Positions 49,261 to 59,400 of a stretch of 64,000 nt of DNA are shown one piece after another. The stretch lies in assembly GCA_964036045.1 (NCBI GenBank), contig OZ038387.1:21095348-21159347 (forward strand), in the 5' to 3' direction. Numbering within the stretch: the first letter of the stretch is position 1; each line of letters opens with the position of its first letter. The translations under genes were made by a program, and so were the position numbers. The notes under the pieces are model-generated. The model was given only the letters and a program-made list of their open reading frames with translations. It searched no databases and was not told where the DNA came from. Source of the stretch: Eutreptiella sp. 'Long Island Sound 2002' (taxonomy: Eukaryota; Euglenozoa; Euglenophyceae; Eutreptiales; Eutreptiaceae).

Positions 49261-49682
49261 GTTGGTTAAAATAGGAAATACAAGTACATGCTTTGGGATA
49301 GTTTTCTGTGTGCTTCAATGAAAGGTATGTTTGGGGTTCCCTCATCTGTGGTGCATAGGGGGGTTCTGTGATCAACCTCGAACAAAGGGGAGAGAAAAAT
49401 AGGCAGCCCCCCCCCCCCCCCCCCACACTGGAGGCCATGGCCCCACACTGGAATGCATTGGTGTAAATGTAAAACAACACTATATTTTGGTGATTGAATG
49501 TCTTTATTTTGAAAATCTGTGTGTTTCCAGAAATGCAAATAATGGCATATATTTGAAATACACACCTTGTTTTTGCATGTTGCCACCAGGGGGGTTTGGG
49601 TACCCAAAAAATAACACCCCTTTTCACATACTTTTCCCCTCATTACAACATGGACTTCCGTGGGCCATAGCGCCAGGTGGGG

Positions 49683-49711
49683 GGTGGGCAACTTGTGATG
49701 CCTAAGTTTTA
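49683..49711 (-). repeat. Right TIR and target duplication of element 2
   Basis: The TIR ends AACTTGTGATGCCTAAG (to 49706), followed by TTTTA (49707-49711). One mismatch to the left TIR (A for G at position 8). Confidence 0.9.
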
Positions 49712-52700
49712 GGGGCCAACGGTGAGCAACACGTTTTAGCAGCAGCAGCAGCAGCAGCAGCAGCAAGCAGCAAGCAGCAGGCGGTCCAAAAATCTTTGCC
49801 ACGACACCAGGGCTCAAAACCGGCATCCAAGTAGCTCAAAACGACCGGGCAGCAAACGCGCATCACCGCAACCAAGTTTCGTTGCATTTCAAGCCGTCTA
49901 GCCCGTTCTATAGCCAATTTAGTGTCCAAAAATGGCCGTTTTGGGGCTGTTTTCGGTTGTTTTAAGGACGATCGTCCTGAAATTTCAGGACGATCGCCGC
50001 TACGCCAAGCAGGTGATTCCGATGAGGGCCGTTGTTCTTTCATGGCGATTGTGCTATCAAAGGATGGCAAATGGGTGTGCAATAAGGCGTGTACCACTCC
50101 GTGGTTCCACGCGGTGGTCCATTTTGAGGTGAAAATGAGCCGTTTTTGAGCCGTGTTTCAGGACCATCGTCGTAACCATGCAGGCACATCTCTAAAGCAA
50201 GCGGTTTTTCCTCAACGGTGATTTCACATGCGTTACGCAAGACTAGGACCCAGCTCGGTCCTAGTTCGAGTCTTGATTACCGAGCTGGGTTTACCCTGTC
50301 GAGGTTTTACACCACCTTTTAGGGTCCAAGGGTGAGCAACACGTTTTAGCAAGCAGCAAGCAAGCAGCAGCAGCAGCAGGCGGTCCAAAAGTCTTTGCGA
50401 CGACACCGTGGCTCACAACCGGCATCCAAGCAGCTCAAAACGACCGGGGAGCGAAGGCGCATCACCACAAACAAGTTTCGTTGCAATACTGAGCCGTCTA
50501 GCCCGTTCTACGGCCGATTTAGTGTCCAAAAATGGCCGTTTTGGGGCTGTTTTTAGGACGATCGTCCTGAAAACTCAGGACGATCGTTGGTCTGCCGCGT
50601 AGGTGTTTCCGATGAGGGCCGTTGTTCTTCCATAGCGATTGGGCTATCAAATGATGGCAAATGGGTGTTCAATAAGGCATGTACCATGCCGTGGTGCCAC
50701 GCGGTGGTCCATTTTGAGGTGAAAATGGACAGTTTTTGAGCCGTGTTTCAGGAGGATCGTCCTAACCGTCGAGGCACATCTTGAAAGCAAACAGTGGTGA
50801 TTTCCAATGCGTTACGCAAGACTAGGACCTAGCTCGGTCCTAGTCGTGAGTCTTGATTACCGAGCTGGGTTTACCCTGTCGAGGTTTTTCACCACCTTTT
50901 AGGGTCCAAGGGTGAGCAACACATTTTCCAAGGGTGAGCAACACATTTTTACCGAGCTGGGTTTACCCTGTCGAGGTTTTACACCACCTTTTAGGGTCCA
51001 AGGGTGGGCTACACGTTTTAGCAAGCAGCAGCAGCAGCAGCAGCAAGCAAGCAACAGGCGGTCCAAAAGTCCTCGCGACCACACGGTGGGTCAAAGCCGG
51101 CATCCAAGTAGCTCAAAACGACCGGGGAGCCAACGCGCATCACCACAAACAGGTTTCGTTGCGTTTCGAGCCGTCTAGCCCGTTCTACGGCCGATTTAGT
51201 GTCCAAAAATGGCCGTTTTGGGTCTGTTTTCAGGATGATCGTCGTGAAAACTCAGGACGATCGCCGGTGTGTCAAGGGGGCGTTTGCAATGAGGGCCGTT
51301 GCTCTTCCATGGCGATTTGGCTATCAAATGATGGCAAATCGGTGTTCAATATGGCATGTACCATGCCGTGGTGCCACACGGTGGCCCATTTTGAGCTGAA
51401 AATGAGCCTTTTTTGAGCCATGTTTCAGGACGATCGTCCTGATCGTTGAGGCATATCTCTAAAGCAAGCGGTCTTTCTTCAACGGTGTTCTCCAATGCGT
51501 TACGCAAAACTAGGACCCAGCTCGGTCCTAGTTCGAGTCTTGATGTAATAGGCTGGCCAGAAACATGCTTTTTCTGCCGGTTTGAGCCGTCTAGCCCGTT
51601 CTACGGCCAATTTAGTGTCCAAAAATGGGCGTTTTTGGGCGGTTTTCAGGACGATCGTCCTGAAAACGATCGCCGGTGTGTCAAGTGGGCCTTGCAATGA
51701 GGGCCGTTGTTCTTCCATGGCGATTGGGCTATGAAAGGATGGCGAATGGGTGTTCAATAAGGTATGTACCATGCCGTGGTGCCACACGGTGGTCCATTTT
51801 GAGGTGAAAATGCGCCGTTTTTGTGCCGTGTTTCACGACGATCGTCCTGACCGTGGAGGCACATCTCTAAAGCAAGCGGTCTTTCTTTAACGGTGATTTC
51901 CCACACGTTACGCAAGACAAGGACCCAGCTCGGTCCTAGTTCGAGTCTTGATTACCGAGCTGGGTTTACCCTGTCGAGGTTTTACACCACCTTTTAGGGG
52001 CCAAGGCTGAGCAACACGTTTTAGCAGCAGCAAGCAGCAAGCAGCAGCAGCAGCAGCAGCAAGCAGCAGACGCTTAAAAAGTCCTTGAGACCACACTGCG
52101 GCTCAAAACCGGCATCCAAGTAGCTCAAAACGACCGCGGAGCCAAGGCGCATCACCACAAACAAGTTTCGTTGCATTTCAAGCCGTCTAGCCCGTTCTAC
52201 GGCCGATTTAGTGTCCAAAAAAGGCCGTTTTTGGGCTGTTTTGGGCCGTTTTCAGGACGATCGTCCTGAAAACTTAGAACGATCGTTGGTTCGTCTAGTA
52301 GGCATTTGCAATGAGGGCCGTTGTTCTTCCATGGTGATTGGGCTATCAAATGGTGGCAAATGGGTGTTTAATACGGCATGTACCATGCTGTGGTGCCACA
52401 CGGTGGTCCATTTTGAGGTGAAAACAAGCCGTTTTTCAGCCATTTTTCAGAACGATCGTACTGACTGTGGAGGCACATCTCTAAAGCAAGCGGTCTTTCC
52501 TCAACGGTGATCTCCAATGCGTTACGCAAGACTAGGACCCAGCTCGGTCCTAGTTCGAGTCTTGATAGCAAGCAGCAAGCAAGCAGCAGCAGCAGCAGCA
52601 GCAGGCGGTCCAAAGGTCCTTGCGACCACGCCGTTGCTCAAAACCGGCATCCAAGCAGCTCAAAACGAGCGGGGAGCAAACACGCATCACCACAAACAAG

Positions 52701-53091
52701 TTTTGTGCCGTTTTGAGCCGTCTAGCCCGTTCTATGGCCGATTTAGTGTCCAAAAATGGCCGTTTTTGGGCTGTTTTCAGGACGATCGTCCTGAAAACTC
52801 AGGACGATCGTTGGTGTGTCGCGTAGGTGTTTCCAATGAGGGCCGTTGTTCTTCCATGGCGATTGGGCTATCAAATGATGGCAAATGGGTGTTCAATATG
52901 GCATGTAACATGCCGTGGTGCCACGCGGTGGTCCATTTTGAGGTGAGAATGAGCCGTTTTTCAGCCGTGTTTCAGGACAATCGTCCTGACCGTCGAGGCA
53001 CATCTCTAAAGCAAGCGGTCTTTCTTCAACGGTGATTTCACATGCGTTAAGCAAGACTAGGATCCAGCTCGGTCCTAGTTCGAGTCTTGAT
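49707..53091 (+). repeat. Family C macrorepeat array, part 3
   Basis: About five more units, resuming at TTTTAGGGG directly after element 2. Irregular joints: a local duplication of CCAAGGGTGAGCAACACAT at 50920-50950, a break at GTCTTGAT near 51544 followed by about 35 bp of other sequence, a direct jump from GTCTTGAT to the (AGC)n tract at 52566, and the end of the array at GTCTTGAT, 53091. No gene is supported. Confidence 0.9.
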
Positions 53092-56000
53092 GGGGTACCT
53101 GGAACCCCAGCCTGGTTGCCCCCCTGAGCCCCCCTTTAGGGGGCTGAAATCTTTAGAGGGCGTCGCTGTCATGGGCTGCATATGGGCGCCCCCCATGCCC
53201 CCGTCCACCCCATTTCTGCGCTGTTATGTCCATTTGGATCCAATCAAGGAAATATGGATTCTTCTAGAGGGGAGGTGTTCCACGAAGATTGGGCGGGGGT
53301 GGGAAGTAACAGAAACTTTTGACCCCCCCCCCTTTAGCAACTGTAAGGTGTCTGCATGGATCCGCAATCCGATTCCTCTAGATATAAAAACAAGCAAATG
53401 GCAGTCCCACGGAACCACAAGAAAAAGTCACAATGCCCGCCAGTTGGTTTCAGGGGCAGAGGGTGGAATTTTGCATTCCACTTTCTCCCCGTAGCATACG
53501 GGGAGCCCCTAGCCCTAGGCTCCTTTTTGTGAAGATGGAAGTAAAGAGACAGGCAACGAGAATACAACAATGTACGTGGCTGGTGACGTGCTCATGTGGA
53601 GCACATCTTTGCACAACTGGGATAGTAGAAGGTTGATCAGATGGCCATTTGCTCACTAGTCATTTGGTGCGACTATTGTTATTTGGGACTTTTCTGTGAG
53701 GGTTGGTATGAGGGTTGAACACTATGTGGACGCCCAAAAGGTACCCTCAAAATAGGCATGTCTCAGATGATAATAGGAAGACCATGATGCCCCACCGGAG
53801 AAAAACATGCAACATGGTGTCACCAAGCATTGGATCCAAGGATGTGCTTAGTGCTTGGCTGACCCTAGGCGTGAAAGGGGGGGGGGCGGCGTGCGCCACT
53901 CATCAAATTCATACTGCAGCCAAACCTCCTGGTCTACAGTCTTTGTGCCGCTGCCTGAGGTCCTCTATGACAACTCCAAAGTTGCGCTCACCGCCCCCAT
54001 CTCCTGTTGGGCCCCATCGAGAGGGCTGGGGGAGGGGGGGCTGTTGGACACTCACACACCCATCACCCAAGACCGAAAAAATTCTTCTGGCACCTTTGGT
54101 GCCGGTCCAAACCCTTCAAAAGTACCCATCCCATGGGGGGATAAGGTGGGGTCTTCCAAAACCCATCCACCCAGAATTTCCCAAACCCCTCTGCGCCCCA
54201 GTTCAGCTGAGGATGGTGGGCAGATGTGATGTTCCATTGCTCATGAAAGGGTAGGAGCTGTACTTCTTGATGGTCCACCTATCTGAAGAGTTAAGGCTAC
54301 CACACCAGGCCCAGAGGACATGGACGTCTAGTGGCTTCAAAGGGGGAGTTAAAAGGGTTCAAAGAGTTCAAAGGGGGAGTTAGCGCGCCGGGCATCTTTT
54401 TTGACCCGTGCTGCACCGGTGACCTTTTAGGGGGTGCACTAAACGCAGTGCGCGCGCAGTGCAACTATTTGGACGTCTAGCCGTCCTAGAACCCCATACT
54501 TTGTAATACTATGGGCATCATTGTTGTTTGACAACGGGTATTTTGATGCTTCTTTCACATTCGGGATGTGGTATATTTGGATTCTCACCCAGTTTCACCA
54601 ATTTTCTTCCACTTCTTGCTCGTTTCCACCACATCCACTCCTTACTAGGTTGATTTCTCCCCACCATGGAGACCCCAAGAAAGCAGGGGTAATGTAGCCA
54701 TATTGATTTCTCCCCACCATGGGGACCCCGAGAAGGCAGGGGTGATGTAGCGAATACCAAGTTTGCGCTTCGTTCTCGTGACGTGAGGCAGAAACGCCGT
54801 CCAAACCGCTTGCGGCTTGGGGACTCATTGCCATAGCGAAATCTATGGGAAAGGTAAAGGCAAAGTACCGTTTGTTAAGTACAATACAAATGACATTTGG
54901 AGTTGTTGAATTCACAGCTATTGCCTAATTGTGCAACGTGCTTTGTAGGGAAGGTGCGCAGTCCATCATGGTCTATTTGGGGGGCCTTCTCCATCAGAGG
55001 GTAAATCTGGGGCTGAAGTCGGGATAGTTAATAGAAAGGTAGCGCGCTGGGCGCGCGCCGGGCAAACATTCCCCCAAAAACATGGCTCATACATTTTGGA
55101 TGGGATGCAAAGCTGACAGTGCCTCGTGCAAGTGGCAGAAGGACTGTTTCAATTTTGTTGGGGTGGATAGGGGTGAGTACAGAGTGTGGTTTGTTGGTTT
55201 GCTGGTGTTCCACATGTGCTGCGGCACTGCAGAATCCGGAGTGAGAGATTTTAATAAGTGTTTGAATATTTTCCTTTTAACTGGACCGAGAGTGAGGAGC
55301 TTTTTGGTGAAGAGCAGTACAGGCTCAGGCTATACAAATGAGCCAACTAGGTGTATCTTTTTGTTCCATCTTTGGCTGGAACCCAATCAAGCTGCCGGGA
55401 AGGGAAAAGGGACCTGAACCTGACCCAGTATCCAAGCCAAGAAACATTCGATAGTGTCATCAATTCAAGGCAACATCTGGTACTGGTGCAAAAGAGTTAG
55501 GCCAGTCCTCCAATGGAATATTCAGAATGAGCTTGAGTCATTCAGTGAATTTGTCATGGCTGCCGGTGGGGTTGGGACATTTTTCGGTCTTTGGGTGGGT
55601 GGGTCTCTGAATTCACCTTGTGGGTAAGTACATGGCTGATTGGATCTGGAACCATGAAATGTGGAATTTATGCACAACCGACTCTTCTCTGTCCCTGCAA
55701 CTGCCTCTGTCGCCATGCAACTGCAAAATGGGCAGGCAAATGCATGAAAACCACCACAATTTTTCTCAGCTTCCAGGACATATGTAGGGAATCACCGGTC
55801 TCAGCAGTGTCCTGAGCAGAAAAACACACAAGGCACTTGGGAAAAAGGCTCCTTGTCATTGATTGCAAAAAAACTAAATAAAAGTATTCAAGGTATATCT
55901 ATCGTGACTATCAGTGGCTGAAAAATTAAAAAATGTCCAACCCCCCTTTTTTTTATCATGGCAATTTGAATGATGAGCCAAAATGGTCACGGAAGCGAGC

Positions 56001-56455
56001 AGCAAGAACTATGCACCCCTTACCCCTGAAGCAATATTCAGACCTACGGCATGTATTTCCACCCAATTTGACCACTGCCAATATTTTGACCACTGGTTCA
56101 CCATTCGTTCAATTATCGATCCAAACAGCACCGGGCTTTTGTTGCTTTTTGGTTGTTTGCGCAAGGAAGCGGGGATGTGGTGCAGGAGCACCTGACGTGG
56201 TGTGTGTGGTGCAGAGGTGGTGCACAAGTAGGCAGGGGTGCCACCAGTTTCCCTGGGAGGCTCACCCGCCAACACAGATGTTGATATTTCTGTTTGGTGC
56301 ACGAAAGCTACGCTTTGCGTACGCTGCGCCCCTGCCCCCCCCCTCGCCGCCCCTGTTAGAGGGAGTGTGTTTTTTTTTGGGATATGGGCGTAGCTCTGAC
56401 AAAGAGGGCGGGCGGGTAGCGCCAGCTTGACGTTTTATCGTCATTTTGCAGAGTC
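53092..56455. other. Unassigned non-repetitive DNA with a small satellite-like dimer
   Basis: No convincing ORF was found. Small items: C-rich or G-rich runs at 53321-53332 and 53878-53887; a short direct repeat TTCAAAGGGGGAGTTA near 54337 and 54367; and two 50-bp copies at 54652-54752. The final part probably contains the intron ending at the TTTTGCAG acceptor near 56451. Confidence 0.4.
54652..54752. repeat. Dimer related to satellite A
   Basis: Two tandem copies (54652-54701 and 54704-54752) of TTGATTTCTCCCCACCATGG, GACCCC-AGAA-GCAGGGGT and ATGTAGC. The second half resembles the GGGGACCCCCGAGGCGGCAGGGGTTATGTAGCC part of satellite A, allowing for substitutions. It may be a diverged isolated copy of the satellite or its ancestor. 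Confidence 0.5.
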
Positions 56456-56468
56456 TATCGAAGGCGCC

Positions 56469-59400
56469 ATGTTGTCCGCAACATTAAAAACAGTGCCTTC
56501 CGAGTCCAAAAAACCGTCGCTGAAAAAGACGCTGGCGAAAAAGCGCAAGGCGAAAAAGGACGGTGCAGATGCTCCTGCACCAAAGCGGGCGAAACGTGTG
56601 AACAGCTGGCAGAAGTATGAAGGGAAAGGGACGGACGAGAAGAAGAAGAGGAAGAAAGGGGACGATACCGATGCGGCGCATCAAACCGTCCATCGGACCT
56701 TCGTCAGCAAGCGTCTGCATGAGAAGGCCGACGACGCGCAGGCGAAGGAGCTGTACGTCAAGCCAATCAGAACGTACGATCAGAACACTTTGGCGTGGCT
56801 GGTGGCGAATCCCAAGTTCATTGCAAATCGGGTCTGCCAGCAGTACCTGCCCGGCCTCGTGAACGTGCGGTTCTGCCGCGGGCAGGGCCTGCTCTTGTTC
56901 CACAACGAGTACGCGGCGAAACAACTGCTGAAGCGGAAAAAGGTTGAAATCGATGGCCAGGGGTATGAGCTCGAGGCGTTCCAACCGAAGCTTCACCGGC
57001 AACTGAAGACGCTTGGCAAGGTGTTCAACAATTATGGCTACAAGAAGTACCATCCGGCAGTCATCAAGGCCCAGGTGGTGCATACCCCTCAGCTGCCGTG
57101 TGTCTGCCTCCCTCTTGTCCTATTTCCACCTCCTGCCCCGCAGTCCCCTCAGGTCAGACATGATTGGGAATGTCTTGGGGATTTGTGTTGTGCAACAGCT
57201 CTGCCCTGCAGTTCTGGAACGCTTTGTGTCCCGCTTCTGAGTCCTTTGTGCGGCCCGCTTCTGAGTCCTTTGTGCGGCCCGCTTCTTAGTCCTTTGTGCG
57301 GCCCGCTTCTGAGTCCTTTGTGCAGCCCGGCCTATCTCCTCCCGTCCGAGGCTCGATGCCTGTGGTATTCCCGCTGCTGGTTCGCGCCCTCTGCGTGCGC
57401 TGCTCCAACCTCATGTCGGGTCTGTAGTGAAACCTAGTAAAAAATTTTTTTAAAAAAATTTTTTTTTACTAGGTAACAGTTTACTAGGTTCACTGGTTTT
57501 TTACTAGGTATTGGGAACCTAGTAAAAAAAAAGTTTTTTTTTTAATAGGTTTCAAAACCTAGTAATAAAAAAGTTTTTGTTTTTACTAGGTTTCGGAACC
57601 TAGTAAAAAAAAAGTTTTTTTAAAAAATTTTTTTTTTACTAGGTAACAGTTTACTAGGTTCACTGGTTTTTTACTAGGTATTGGGAACCTAGTAAAAAAA
57701 AAGTTTTTTTTTTAATAGGTTTCAAAACCTAGTAATAAAAAAGTTTTTGTTTTTACTAGGTTTCGGAACCTAGTAAAAAAAAAGTTTTTTTTTTAACTAG
57801 GTTACTGGGTAGCCACCTTGCCCACTTGTGGGCCACTTCTGATTCTGCCCCCCGCTCTGAAGCGGAGGGGACCCCCGAGGCGGCAGGGGTTAAGTAGCCA
57901 CCTTGCCCACAAGTGGGCCACTTCTGATTCTTGCCCCCGCTCTGAAGCGGAGGGGATCCCCGAGGCGGCAGGGGTTAAGTAGCCACCTTGCCCACTTGTG
58001 GGCCACTTCTGATTCCGCCCCCCGCTCTGAAGCGGTGGGGATCCCCGAGGCGGCAGGGGTTAAGTAGCCACCTTGCCCACAAGTGGGCCACTTCTGATTC
58101 TGGCCCCCGCTCTGAAGCGGAGGGGATCCCCGAGGCGGCAGGGGTTAAGTAGCCACCTTGCCCACAAGTGGGCCACTTCTGATTCTGCCCCCCGCTCTGA
58201 AGCGGAGGGGATCCCCGAGGCGGCAGGGGTTAAGTAGCCACCTTGCCCACTTGTGGGCCACTTCTGATTCCACCCCCCGCTCTGAAGCGGTGGGGATCCC
58301 CGAGGCGGCAGGGGTTATGTAGCCACCTTGCCCACAAGTGGGCCACTTCTGATTCTGCCCCCCGCTCTGAAGCGGAGGGGACCCCCGAGGCGGCAGGGGT
58401 TAAGTAGCCACCTTGCCCACTTGTGGGCCACTTCTGATTCCGCCCCCCGCTCTGAAGCGGTGGGGATCCCCGAGGCGGCAGGGGTTAAGTAGCCACCTTG
58501 CCCACAAGTGGGCCACTTCTGATTCTGCCCCCCTGCTCTGAAGCGGAGGGGACCCCCGAGGCGGCAGGGGTTAAGTAGCCACCTTGCCCACAAGTGGGCC
58601 ACTTCTGATTCTGGCCCCCGCTCTAAAGCGGAGGGGATCCCGAGGAGTTGGCAATAGTGAACCTCATTGCCGAACAAGAAGGCATTAAGGCAAGGGCGCA
58701 GAAGAGGTGGGACAAGTTTTTGGGTGAGTTCGGCAGTGTAGCTTTTGCTATAGCCCCCCTCTACTCCACCTTCCTACACCAGGACGACGGTGTGAGCTGC
58801 CATCCTGCCTGCCTTCTGATGCTACATTGCCTTTTGTGTAGGCGTGTTGTCAACGGTAGCACCCAACTTCCACAAGACAGATTGTGGTTGTTGCGTGAGA
58901 TTGCACAGGCAGCTTTGCACTATCGCAATTCTCCGCATGCCCCCCCCTATTGAGACCACACCCAGTTGGGCCTTGGCACGGATGTATGCTACGCCCTATT
59001 GTTCACCCAGCCGTTCGTCGTGCTTTTTTTTTGCGACGACACAGCCCACATCACATGCCCTGAATGTAGAGTTTATCAGTGTGCCCTGCATGCTTCCGGT
59101 TTTTGTCCCTCGGAGATATGTGTGGCATTGCGCAAATGGAGAGTGCAATTTACTGCCACACTGGCATGCATTGTGTTGGCATTCGCCTTGGGTGACCGGC
59201 TTGTGGTTGACAAGCCGCCTTCTGTAGATGAGGTCCATCCAAAGGTGGTGATCCGTGGTGAAGAATTTTTTGTTCCAGAGCATTACCCCAAAGATGCCTC
59301 TGGGAAATTGGAGTATGACAAAAATCTAATCAAAGAGTTGGAAGAAAAGACCACGGGCGTGCTTCGCAACATGTGCAAGCACAACCCTCCCTCTGCACAA

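Larger units (their letters stand above)
43158..49706 (+). mobile_element. Mobile element 2: complete 6.5-kb TIR element with two genes and phased palindromes
   Basis: The left terminal inverted repeat (43158-43181) and right one (49683-49706) are 24 bp with a single mismatch; the outermost bases read CTTAGGCG. TTTTA flanks both sides (43153-43157 and 49707-49711), while uninterrupted C units have a single TTTTA in CACCTTTTAGGG, so it is a 5-bp target-site duplication and both ends are intact. Cargo: gene A (43734), gene B (46310-48897), 13 palindromes in non-coding DNA, and a C run near 49408. TIRs, 5-bp duplication and two genes indicate a cut-and-paste DNA transposon. The superfamily is not recognised. 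The clean duplication suggests a fairly recent insertion. Confidence 0.85.

Noticed and set aside
30057-53000. Frames with Leu/Ala/Cys runs and the MDTKSAVERARRL motif in family C
   Set aside because: The runs are the reverse complement of (AGC)n and the rest is shared repeat sequence. The frames are short and inconsistent between units.
57429-57805. A/T-rich TACTAGGT tract as a replication origin or scaffold attachment region
   Set aside because: The tract forms the end of a bordered element and is mirrored at its other end, so terminal repeats explain it without a further function.
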